From Mucilaginibacter hurinus (GTDB lineage: Bacteria > Bacteroidota > Bacteroidia > Sphingobacteriales > Sphingobacteriaceae): a stretch of DNA of 64,000 bases. Below, piece after piece: positions 17,552 to 25,746 of this stretch. Both the position numbers and the translations under genes were made by a program. The stretch's first letter is position 1; each line of letters starts with the position of its first letter. The notes below the pieces were generated by a model. It did not search any database, had not been told where the DNA came from, and saw only the letters and a list, made by a program, of their open reading frames with translations. The stretch is from positions 186,001 through 250,000 of the forward strand of contig NZ_QGDC01000001.1 in NCBI RefSeq assembly GCF_003324525.1, given 5' to 3'.

Positions 17552-17830
17552 ATGAGTTTTAAAACAATCATTGCTCTCATCATCGCGGTACTGCTCACTA
17601 TCGTCATCATGCAGAATGCCGACGAGGTACGCTTCACAATTTTGTTTAGCACCGTATACGCATCTAAATTAGTGGTGCTGGCGGGCGTTGCCGTGCTGGC
17701 TTTTATTTTAGGACTGATTGTGGGCAGGCCTAAGAAGACTAAATATGATATTGAAGGATACCATGACAACCTGCATGAAAAAAATACACCCAATACACTA
17801 AGTGACGAAGATCGCGACTACATCAGCTAA
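17552..17830 (+). CDS. LapA-domain (DUF1049) inner-membrane protein
   Basis: Small 92-residue membrane protein with two hydrophobic segments (about 5-23 and 38-60) separated by MQNADEVRFTILFST, the layout and QN...V.F motif of LapA/DUF1049 proteins, which are linked to lipopolysaccharide assembly in E. coli. The C-terminal third is hydrophilic and acidic. It lies 5 bp ahead of the dehydrogenase gene, so the two are probably co-transcribed. Confidence 0.8.
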   Translation: MSFKTIIALIIAVLLTIVIMQNADEVRFTILFSTVYASKLVVLAGVAVLAFILGLIVGRPKKTKYDIEGYHDNLHEKNTPNTLSDEDRDYIS

Positions 17831-17835
17831 TATTT

Positions 17836-18726
17836 ATGGAAAAGAAAATTGGTTTTATAGGCCTCGGAAACTTAGGTATACCGATGGCAAAAAATTTAAT
17901 TGAGTCAGGTTTTCATCTGCAGGTCTATAATCGCACGTTAAAGAAAGCGGAAGCACTTGACCAGGAAAAAATAACTATTTGTAACACGCCTGCCCGCGCT
18001 GCAACGGGCGTGGATATCGTGATCACAATAGTGTCTGAAGATGCGGTTCTGCATGAAATTGTTAGTGGCGATGACGGCATCCTGGCCGGGATGTCGCCCG
18101 GCGCTTTGCACATTTCTATGAGTACTATCTCAGCACAAACGTCAGAGCAATTAGCCCAAAATCACGCCCAAAACAATACACAATATTTAGCCGCGCCGGT
18201 TTTTGGCCGTCCGGAGGCTGCTGCTGCACGCAAGCTATGGATCTGTGTTTCGGGTCCACCGGAAGTAAAAAAATCTGCTACAGGGGTTTTAAATTCGTTG
18301 GGCCAGGGAGTAATTGATTTTGGCGACGCTATTGGAGGCGCTAATGTAGTAAAACTGGCAGGCAATTTTATGATTATGGCCGCCCTTGAGGCCATGGCTG
18401 AGGCTTATACCCTTGCCGAAAAAAGCGGGCTGGACCGTGAGCAAGTAGCAAACTTTTTCAGCGACACTTTATTTGCGTGTCCCATTTATCAAAACTACGG
18501 CAAATTTATTGCCGCTAAACAGTACCAACCTATAGCCTTTAAAGCGCGCTTGGGCTATAAAGATGCCCGCCTTGTACTGGACACCGCGCAACACGCTAAA
18601 ATGCCGGCTCCCTTAATTTCATTAGCGCATAACCGTTTGCTTGCTGCGGTAGCCAAAGGCCGTGGCGACAATAGCGACTGGATAGCCGCCTTTGGTGAAG
18701 GTGTGAGTGAGGAGGCGGGTGTATAG
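17836..18726 (+). CDS. NAD(P)-dependent beta-hydroxyacid dehydrogenase (3-hydroxyisobutyrate dehydrogenase family)
   Basis: Oxidises or reduces a beta-hydroxyacid or short aldehyde with NAD(P). N-terminal Rossmann fold with GFIGLGNLGIPMAKNL (about 5-20), and the C-terminal all-helical domain with the catalytic lysine in GGANVVKLAGN (about K172). The 296-residue length is typical. Candidates include 3-hydroxyisobutyrate, tartronate semialdehyde and glyoxylate/succinic semialdehyde reductases; no neighbour settles the substrate. Confidence 0.88.
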   Translation: MEKKIGFIGLGNLGIPMAKNLIESGFHLQVYNRTLKKAEALDQEKITICNTPARAATGVDIVITIVSEDAVLHEIVSGDDGILAGMSPGALHISMSTISAQTSEQLAQNHAQNNTQYLAAPVFGRPEAAAARKLWICVSGPPEVKKSATGVLNSLGQGVIDFGDAIGGANVVKLAGNFMIMAALEAMAEAYTLAEKSGLDREQVANFFSDTLFACPIYQNYGKFIAAKQYQPIAFKARLGYKDARLVLDTAQHAKMPAPLISLAHNRLLAAVAKGRGDNSDWIAAFGEGVSEEAGV

Positions 18727-18797
18727 CGGACGCTGAATCCGGTTAACTTTTATGCCCGGCTTATCTATCCGATAAACCCGCGCTACGATTGGATAGC

Positions 18798-19601
18798 TTA
18801 CACGTTATAGAACACGGTGTTCTCACCTTCCAGATGCGATAAGTCGGGCATCTCGTTAAATATTCCAAACACGGATGCCCCGCTGCCGCTCATGCTGGCG
18901 TAAATCGCACCGGCATTATACAGCGCTGCCTTTACCCCCCTTACAACGGCGTGGTTTTTAAATACCGATTTTTCAAAATCATTTTTGATAAGCGTTTTCC
19001 ACTCGGCAACAGGCAAGGATATTAATTCCTGTAATGAATTACCAGGCATTACCGGCGTAACCCCGCGGTAAGCCTCACCGGTTGATACATGCGCGGGCGG
19101 CATTACTAAAACAATCTTATAACCTGACAGGTCAAGGCCTACGGGATTAAACTCGTCGCCAATACCATAAGCAAATACAGGTTTACTTTCTATAAAGAAT
19201 GAGCAGTCGGCCCCTAAGCGGCGTGTGTAAGCCATCATGTCATCTACCGAAAGGCCTAATTCAAACAACTGGTTCATCAGCCTTATAAAAAATGCGGCAT
19301 CGGCCGAACCGCCACCAAGCCCCGCTCCTATCGGAATTTTTTTATGCAGGTGTATTTTTACAGGCGGCAGGTCATGATCTTTCTTCAGCAGGTGATACCC
19401 TTTAATGCACAAATTATCGTCAACCCTGCCGGGTATAGGAATACCCGAAGATTGAAAGGTTAATTGTTCACTCTCTATCACCTCCAATGCATCATGTATC
19501 TTTACTGGATAAAAAATCGTTTCAAGGTTATGGTAGCCATCGTGGCGGCGCCCGGTTATATTAAGGCCAATGTTTATTTTTGCGTTTGGGAAAATCAGCA
19601 T
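18798..19601 (-). CDS. ispE: 4-diphosphocytidyl-2-C-methyl-D-erythritol kinase
   Basis: Phosphorylates CDP-ME in the MEP isoprenoid pathway. GHMP-kinase motifs: PNAKINIGLNI at the N-terminus (lysine and ATP contacts), PIGAGLGGGSADAAF glycine-rich ATP loop (about 86-100), and the C-terminal MSGSGASVFGIF. Start set at ATG 19601 (MLIFPNAKIN), giving 267 residues; the frame is open to 19637, but the predicted transcription start near 19642 would leave almost no leader for that start. The gene stands alone on the minus strand between the dehydrogenase and thyA. Confidence 0.94.
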   Translation of the reverse strand: MLIFPNAKINIGLNITGRRHDGYHNLETIFYPVKIHDALEVIESEQLTFQSSGIPIPGRVDDNLCIKGYHLLKKDHDLPPVKIHLHKKIPIGAGLGGGSADAAFFIRLMNQLFELGLSVDDMMAYTRRLGADCSFFIESKPVFAYGIGDEFNPVGLDLSGYKIVLVMPPAHVSTGEAYRGVTPVMPGNSLQELISLPVAEWKTLIKNDFEKSVFKNHAVVRGVKAALYNAGAIYASMSGSGASVFGIFNEMPDLSHLEGENTVFYNV

Positions 19602-19648
19602 AAAAACGATTAACATACGGCCTGTTTTTTTTAACATCCGTAGGATAC

Positions 19649-19680
19649 CAAAAATAGATTATTTTTATTTGTATTGGCAA
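19649..19680 (-). promoter_or_regulatory. Probable promoter of ispE
   Basis: On the minus strand, TTG (19680-19678), 21 bases, then TATTTTTG (19656-19649). The -7 box matches TAnnTTTG exactly; spacing is two bases longer than the usual 19. The start site would be near 19642. Confidence 0.5.
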
Positions 19681-19781
19681 GGTGGCTTGGTAAGGGAATG
19701 GCGTAAAAGCAAAATCTTTACGCCCTATCGCGCTGAAGAAAACCAAGTATTTAAAAACAAATCAGTGTAACTCACAATAAA

Positions 19782-20576
19782 ATGAAACAGTATTTAGACC
19801 TGATGCGCCATGTAATGGAAAACGGCACACAAAAGCATGACCGTACCGGAACGGGAACACTCAGTGTGTTTGGTTACCAGATGCGTTTTAACCTGCAAGA
19901 CGGCTTCCCAATGGTTACTACCAAGAAGCTGCACCTAAAATCAATAATACACGAGTTGATTTGGTTTTTAAGTGGCGACACCAATATAAAGTATTTAAAA
20001 GATAATGGCGTACGCATATGGGATGAATGGGCAGATGCCGACGGCAACCTCGGGCCGGTTTATGGCTACCAATGGAGATCATGGCCTACCCCTGATGGCG
20101 GACATATTGACCAGATACGCCAGGTCATTGATCAGATTAAAACCAACCCCGATTCGCGGCGCATTATGGTATCGGCCTGGAATGTGGCTGATGTAAATAA
20201 AATGGCGCTGCCACCATGCCATAGCCTGTTTCAATTTTATGTGGCCGACGGCAAGCTATCATGCCAGCTATACCAGCGCAGTGCCGACATATTTTTGGGC
20301 GTACCCTTTAATATAGCATCGTACGCGCTGCTTACCATGATGGTGGCACAGGTTTGCGGTTTGCAATATGGCGACTTTATCCATACGTTTGGCGATGCAC
20401 ACCTGTATAACAACCACCTTGAGCAGGTACAACTACAGCTAAGCCGCGAGCCTAAGCCACTGCCCACAATGCGCATCAATCCTGATGTAAAGGACATTTT
20501 TGATTTTAAATTTGAAGATTTTACTTTGGAGAATTACGAAGCCTGGCCGCATATCAAGGGCGTGGTAGCAGTTTAG
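19782..20576 (+). CDS. thyA: Thymidylate synthase
   Basis: Makes dTMP from dUMP using methylene-tetrahydrofolate. All landmark motifs are present in the 264-residue protein: [16 protein letters not shown] at the N-terminus, the catalytic cysteine in [11 protein letters not shown] (about 146), and [18 protein letters not shown] followed by the folate/dUMP-binding HLYNNHLEQ. Length matches E. coli ThyA. The DHFR gene follows 137 bp downstream and regenerates tetrahydrofolate from the dihydrofolate this enzyme produces. Confidence 0.97.
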   Translation: MKQYLDLMRHVMENGTQKHDRTGTGTLSVFGYQMRFNLQDGFPMVTTKKLHLKSIIHELIWFLSGDTNIKYLKDNGVRIWDEWADADGNLGPVYGYQWRSWPTPDGGHIDQIRQVIDQIKTNPDSRRIMVSAWNVADVNKMALPPCHSLFQFYVADGKLSCQLYQRSADIFLGVPFNIASYALLTMMVAQVCGLQYGDFIHTFGDAHLYNNHLEQVQLQLSREPKPLPTMRINPDVKDIFDFKFEDFTLENYEAWPHIKGVVAV

Positions 20577-20713
20577 GTATAAAGAATTGTTCGCTTTCGC
20601 GAATGGTGACAGCTTCCGCATAACCAGCGAGCGGGTTAATCAAATAAAAATCGTCTTGTTCTGGCTGGTTTAATTTAACACAGTGATCTTATTCCAAATC
20701 CTCATTCACAATA

Positions 20714-21196
20714 ATGATTGTCAACATCATCGTAGCCACATCGTCAAATAATGCCATCGGCAAAAACAACCAGTTGCTGTGGCATATGCCTAATGACCTG
20801 AAACACTTTAAAGAAAAAACTACGGGCCATACCATAATTATGGGCCGTAAAACCTTTGACTCGGTAGGTAAACCATTGCCGCGACGACGCAATATAGTTA
20901 TTACCCGTCAGCACATAACCATTGAGGGCTGCGAAGTAGTGCATTCATTAGCAGGCGCGCTTGACCTTTGTATTGAAGAAGATGAGGTGTTTATTGTAGG
21001 CGGAGCCGAAATATACCGGCAAGCTCTTGACATTACCGACCGTATTTATCTGACCATTATACATGAGTTTTTTGAAGGAGACACTTTTTTTCCGGAACTG
21101 GATAACCTTGAATGGAAAGAGAGCACCCGTGATGACCGCCAGCCTGACGAAAAACATGCCTTCCCCTACTCATTTATAACGCTCGAAAGGCGTTAA
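20714..21196 (+). CDS. folA: Dihydrofolate reductase
   Basis: NADPH-dependent reduction of dihydrofolate, partner of ThyA. The 160-residue protein shows NNAIGKNNQLLWHMPNDL with the catalytic acidic residue in PNDLKHFK (D28-type), the NADPH-binding GRKTFDSVGKPLPRRRN and FIVGGAEIYRQAL. The TIIHEFFEGDTFFPEL block near the C-terminus is typical. Starts at ATG 20714. Confidence 0.97.
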   Translation: MIVNIIVATSSNNAIGKNNQLLWHMPNDLKHFKEKTTGHTIIMGRKTFDSVGKPLPRRRNIVITRQHITIEGCEVVHSLAGALDLCIEEDEVFIVGGAEIYRQALDITDRIYLTIIHEFFEGDTFFPELDNLEWKESTRDDRQPDEKHAFPYSFITLERR

Positions 21197-21316
21197 CAGC
21201 CTTGCGTTTATTTTGTTTTCAATTTAAATTTCTGGCTTGCGAAATTTTATTAGATTTGCCGTCTTATTAAAAAAGCTTATATAGACTTAAATTAATACAT
21301 ACTAGTTATATTCAAG

Positions 21317-24256
21317 ATGCAAGGTAAAGGGATCATTAAATTTTTTGCAATACTGCTGGGGTTAGTCAGCATTTACTATCTCTCGTTTACATGGGTAGCT
21401 CAAAAGGTTGAAAGCGACGCGAGAGAATACGCTAAGGGCAACCCTGCTAAAGAAAAAGCCTATCTGGATTCAGTATCTGATTTACCAGCATACCCGGTAT
21501 TAGGCCATACTTACCAGTACTGTAAAGACAAAGAGCTTGCCCTGGGTTTGGACCTTAAGGGTGGTATGAACGTTACCATGCAGGTTTCATTACGCGAACT
21601 GGTAAAAGCCTTATCAAATGACAATCCGGACGCTGCTTTTAACAAGGCCCTTGCTGATGCCGAAATAGCTCAAAAAAGCAGCCAGAAAGATTATATTACC
21701 CTGTTTGTTGAAGCTTATGAAAAATCAAATCCCGGCAGCAAGCTGGCAGCTATATTTGCTACCAGGGACAACCAGGCTAACTTAAAATACAATGCCAGCA
21801 ATGCCCAGGTAAAAGCATACTTGCAAGATCAGGCCAACGCAGCAGTTAAACAAGCTTATACTGTATTAGACACCCGTATTAATCAGTTTGGCGTAGTGCA
21901 ACCAAATATACAGTTGCAGCAAGGCTCAAACCGCATACTTATTGAGTTGCCCGGTGTAAAAGATCCTGAGCGTGTGCGTAAGCTGTTACAAGGATCGGCT
22001 AAACTGGAGTTTTATAAAACCTACGATAACAGGGAAGTTTACCCGTTACTGGCTAACCTTGATAAGTTACTTGCCGCAAAACAAACATCAACAACTGATA
22101 CTGCAAAAACCGCCACAGCTGCCGCAACGGATACTGCCGCTAAAAAAGACAATTCCTTATTAGGAAAAGTTGAAAAAAGCGCAGCAAAAGACACTACCTT
22201 AAAAGGTAAGTCAAAAGCTAATGCCAATCCATTATTCTCAATTATGTCTCCGGCCGCTTATGGCGCCCCGGGCCAGGAGCAATTAGCACCTGGAGCGGTA
22301 GTGGGCTTAACTGAGCAAAAAGATACAGCTAAGGTTAATGCTTACCTTAACAGCGTTGAGGCAAAAAGCACTTTACCAAAAAACCTGAGGCTGTTATGGG
22401 GTGTAAAACCACGTGAAAAAACTAAGATATTTGAGCTGTATGCGATAAAACTAGCAGGCGCTGCAAACGGGCCGGTACTTTCAGGTGACGTAATCACTGA
22501 CGCCAGAGACAATGTTAACGAAAAAGGGGATCCTGAAGTAAGCATGTCAATGAACTCAGACGGTGCTGCAAAATGGCGCACGGTTACTGCTGAAGCCGCT
22601 GCTTCACAGCCAAAGCAGTCAATTGCCATTGTGCTTGATAACATTGTTTACTCTGCCCCTACTGTTCAAAACGAAATATCAGGCGGTGTATCGTCTATAT
22701 CCGGCAGCTATACGCAGGAGGATACAAAAGATTTATCCAACGTTTTAAAAGCGGGCAGGTTAAAAGCTCCGGCACGCATTGTAAACGAAGCAATTGTAGG
22801 CCCTTCATTAGGCCAGGAAGCTATCAGCGCAGGTTTATTATCCTGTATACTGGGCTTTGTGGTGGTACTTGTGTTTATGGTGGTTTATTACAATCGCGCA
22901 GGTACCGTTGCAGTTGTTGCGGTATTGATTAACGTGTTCTTCCTGATGGGTGTACTTGTAAGTTTAGGCGCGGTATTAACACTGCCGGGTATTGCAGGTA
23001 TAGTGTTAACACTAGGTATAGCAGTGGATGCTAACGTGCTTGTTTACGAACGTGTACGTGAAGAAATGGCGCTTGGCAAATCGCTTAAACAATCAATCAG
23101 TGATGGCTTTAAACACGCTTTGTCATCCATTTTGGACGCCAACGTTAGCACGTTTTTAACGGCAACTATATTGCTGATATTTGGTTCGGGCCCTATCAAA
23201 GGCTTTGCAACTACATTAATGATAGGTATAATCACATCATTGTTTTGTTCGTTGCTTATATCAAGAGTTATTTTTGAATGGATGCTTGACAAAGGCTGGG
23301 ATATAAAATTCTCGTACCCATGGAGCTCGCACACGTTTAAAAACGCACGATATGCCTTCGTTAAAAATCGCTTTAAATTTTATGCCTTCTCGGCAGTATT
23401 CATCATAGCAGGGCTGATCTCTATCTTCACACAAGGTTTTAATTACGGTGTGGATTTCCAGGGCGGCTATAATTATATTGTTGAATTTGAGGATAAAAAC
23501 ATCACTGCCGAGCAAACCCGCGAGGCTGTAGTGAAGTATTTTGGTGTTGGTAAAGCCGAGGTTAAAACCTTCGGTGCCGATAAACTGAGCATTACCACCA
23601 ACTATAATATTGACGACAAGTCAGACGACGCGGATGCCAAGGTTGAAACTGCTTTAAGAAAAGGCCTTGATGAAGTATCACCAAAATATGCCATAGGCAG
23701 CAGGCAAAAGGTTGACCCTACCATATCAAATGACCTGAAAACCTCAGCAACGTTAACGGTGATTTTTGCAATACTGGTTATAGCGGCCTACATTTTAATA
23801 AGGTTCCGTAAATGGCAATACAGTTTAGGCGCCTTAATTGCAACAGCGCATGATGCCTTGCTGGTACTTTCCTTCTTCTCGCTGTTTAAGGACGTGCTTC
23901 CTTTCTCTTTGGATATCGACCAGGCATTTATTGCTGCAGTATTAACCGTTATTGGTTACTCAATTAATGATACAGTAGTAGTAATGGACCGTATACGTGA
24001 ATTCCTTGCACATCATAATGCAAAAGGCGATTCTACAGAAACAGTTATTAATACAGCAATTAACAGTACGTTAAGCCGTACTATAATTACTTCGTTAACG
24101 GTACTGTTTGTATTGATAGTATTGTTTATCTTTGGAGGCGACGTGATCAGAGGATTCTCTTTCGCCCTGCTTATCGGTATCACCTTTGGCACATACTCGT
24201 CCATATGCGTGGCAACTCCGGTAATAGTTGACTTTGGGAAAAAAGGTCTTAAATAA
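21317..24256 (+). CDS. secDF: Fused protein translocase subunit SecDF
   Basis: Proton-motive-force driven accessory of the SecYEG translocon that pulls exported proteins across the membrane. SecD and SecF are one 979-residue chain, the arrangement usual in Bacteroidota. SecD part (about 1-680): first membrane helix (about 8-28), LGLDLKGGMNVTMQV, periplasmic P1 domain with NQFGVVQPNIQ and ELPGVKDPERV, then a membrane bundle including GIAVDANVLVYERVREE. SecF part (about 690-979): helix, GVDFQGGYNYIVEF, and a second bundle with GYSINDTVVVMDRIRE. An Ala/Thr/Lys-rich insert (about 255-300) lies in the periplasmic part. A TAGATTTG -7-like box lies at 21251-21258, and a strong terminator follows at 24273-24302. 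Confidence 0.97.
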   Translation: MQGKGIIKFFAILLGLVSIYYLSFTWVAQKVESDAREYAKGNPAKEKAYLDSVSDLPAYPVLGHTYQYCKDKELALGLDLKGGMNVTMQVSLRELVKALSNDNPDAAFNKALADAEIAQKSSQKDYITLFVEAYEKSNPGSKLAAIFATRDNQANLKYNASNAQVKAYLQDQANAAVKQAYTVLDTRINQFGVVQPNIQLQQGSNRILIELPGVKDPERVRKLLQGSAKLEFYKTYDNREVYPLLANLDKLLAAKQTSTTDTAKTATAAATDTAAKKDNSLLGKVEKSAAKDTTLKGKSKANANPLFSIMSPAAYGAPGQEQLAPGAVVGLTEQKDTAKVNAYLNSVEAKSTLPKNLRLLWGVKPREKTKIFELYAIKLAGAANGPVLSGDVITDARDNVNEKGDPEVSMSMNSDGAAKWRTVTAEAAASQPKQSIAIVLDNIVYSAPTVQNEISGGVSSISGSYTQEDTKDLSNVLKAGRLKAPARIVNEAIVGPSLGQEAISAGLLSCILGFVVVLVFMVVYYNRAGTVAVVAVLINVFFLMGVLVSLGAVLTLPGIAGIVLTLGIAVDANVLVYERVREEMALGKSLKQSISDGFKHALSSILDANVSTFLTATILLIFGSGPIKGFATTLMIGIITSLFCSLLISRVIFEWMLDKGWDIKFSYPWSSHTFKNARYAFVKNRFKFYAFSAVFIIAGLISIFTQGFNYGVDFQGGYNYIVEFEDKNITAEQTREAVVKYFGVGKAEVKTFGADKLSITTNYNIDDKSDDADAKVETALRKGLDEVSPKYAIGSRQKVDPTISNDLKTSATLTVIFAILVIAAYILIRFRKWQYSLGALIATAHDALLVLSFFSLFKDVLPFSLDIDQAFIAAVLTVIGYSINDTVVVMDRIREFLAHHNAKGDSTETVINTAINSTLSRTIITSLTVLFVLIVLFIFGGDVIRGFSFALLIGITFGTYSSICVATPVIVDFGKKGLK

Positions 24257-24272
24257 AAAAATACATTTAAGT

Positions 24273-24302
24273 AAAGCCCCAAAGAACATTTGGGGCTTTT
24301 TT
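24273..24302 (+). terminator. Rho-independent terminator after secDF
   Basis: Eleven-base perfect stem (24273-24283 with 24289-24299), 5-nt loop, followed by a T-run. Confidence 0.92.
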
Positions 24303-24346
24303 GTTTTTATACTTTTACAGTACATATTTAAAACATACCATATTAT

Positions 24347-25663
24347 ATGGATCTCGCACAAAATTCAAATTTTCCATTAGTAGTAGTAATTGGCGGCGGC
24401 TTCGGCGGTTTGGAAGTGGCCAAGGCGTTAAAAGACAAGCCTGTAAATGTATTGATGCTTGACAAGCACAACTACCACGGCTTTTGGCCCCTGTTATACC
24501 AGGTGGCTATGGGCAGTTTGGAGTGTGAATCCATTGCCTTTTCACTTCGTAAAAAGTTTGACGGACAAAAAAATTTCCGCTTCAGGATAGCCGAGGTAAC
24601 CGGTATCAACCATCAAAATAATTATGTGGAAACCAATATCGGCGATATTGCTTATGATTACCTGGTTGTTGCAACCGGTTCAACCACCAACTTCTTCGGC
24701 AACAAGGATATTGAGCGCTTTGCTATGCCGATGAAAACAATACCAGAGGCGTTAAATATCCGTTACCTGATACTGCAAAACCTTGAAGCGGCAGTGCTAA
24801 TTCCGTCAAAGGAAGAGCGCGAACCGTATCTTAACTTTGTACTTGTGGGTGCGGGGCCTACAGGGGTTGAGCTGGCCGGCTCGCTTGCAGAGATAAAAAA
24901 CTACATACTTAACAAAGACTACCCCGAACTACGCAAAGAAGAAATGAAGGTTTACCTTGTAGATTTTCTGCCGAAAGTGTTAGGACCTATGTCTGAGGAG
25001 TCATCAAAAGCGGCCGAGAAATTTTTGCGCGACATGGGGGTTGAATTGCTGTTAAGCACCAAGGTGGAAAGCTACGACGGAGAAACGATTGTATTTGAAG
25101 GCGGTAAAAGCATACGTACTAAAAGCGTAATATGGTCGGCCGGCGTAATGGGGCAAATACCCAAGGGCTTAAATAATGACGTTATAGTGCGTGGTAACCG
25201 CATTAAAACAAACGTTTATTGCCAGGTTGACGGCCATACAAATATTTTTGCTATTGGGGATGTTGCAGCCAGCATGACCGAGAAAACCCCTAACGGCCAT
25301 CCGGGCGTAGCACAGGTAGCTATGCAGATGGGTAAGAATGTGGCAAAAAACATCCTGAATATTATTGAAAACAAAACCATGGAGCCATTCAGTTATTTTG
25401 ATAAAGGCTCAATGGCTACTATCGGGCGGAATAAAGCGGTAGTTGATATCGGTAAAATAAAATTCCAGGGTTTCTTTGCGTGGTTAACATGGATGTTTAT
25501 CCACTTAATATCATTAATGGGCGGCCGTAACAAATGGATTGTGTTTATCAACTGGGTAGCCAGCTACGTAAGTTATAATGGCGGTAATCGTATAATTATC
25601 CGCAAGTTTGTAAAAGAAACGGCGGATGCCCAGAATAACGCCGTTACCAAGGCAGATCAATAG
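24347..25663 (+). CDS. ndh: Type II NADH:quinone oxidoreductase (NDH-2)
   Basis: Single-subunit, non-proton-pumping NADH dehydrogenase of the respiratory chain, bound peripherally to the inner membrane. FAD-binding VVIGGGFGGLEVAKAL (about 14-29), NAD-binding LVGAGPTGVELAGSLAEI (about 165-182), and the FAD-contacting AIGDVAA near 303. The C-terminal third contains the amphipathic/hydrophobic segment FFAWLTWMFIHLISLMGG used by NDH-2 proteins for membrane attachment. Length 438 residues is normal. Flanked by terminators on both sides, so it is monocistronic. Confidence 0.93.
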   Translation: MDLAQNSNFPLVVVIGGGFGGLEVAKALKDKPVNVLMLDKHNYHGFWPLLYQVAMGSLECESIAFSLRKKFDGQKNFRFRIAEVTGINHQNNYVETNIGDIAYDYLVVATGSTTNFFGNKDIERFAMPMKTIPEALNIRYLILQNLEAAVLIPSKEEREPYLNFVLVGAGPTGVELAGSLAEIKNYILNKDYPELRKEEMKVYLVDFLPKVLGPMSEESSKAAEKFLRDMGVELLLSTKVESYDGETIVFEGGKSIRTKSVIWSAGVMGQIPKGLNNDVIVRGNRIKTNVYCQVDGHTNIFAIGDVAASMTEKTPNGHPGVAQVAMQMGKNVAKNILNIIENKTMEPFSYFDKGSMATIGRNKAVVDIGKIKFQGFFAWLTWMFIHLISLMGGRNKWIVFINWVASYVSYNGGNRIIIRKFVKETADAQNNAVTKADQ

Positions 25664-25708
25664 CGTTTTCAACAGAGCGGTTATAAAAAGCACATGTTGA
25701 TACTATAG

Positions 25709-25745
25709 GCGTCATCTCGGTACAGGCGGGGATGACGCTTTTTTT
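25709..25745 (+). terminator. Rho-independent terminator after ndh
   Basis: GCGTCATC (25709-25716) pairs with GATGACGC (25731-25738), followed by a run of T. The opposite side lacks a T-run for the converging receptor gene, so it serves the plus strand. Confidence 0.8.
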
Positions 25746-25746
25746 A

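Noticed and set aside
19570-19770. 66-codon plus-strand ORF between ispE and thyA
   Set aside because: Overlaps the ispE start and its promoter on the other strand and has no protein-like features.
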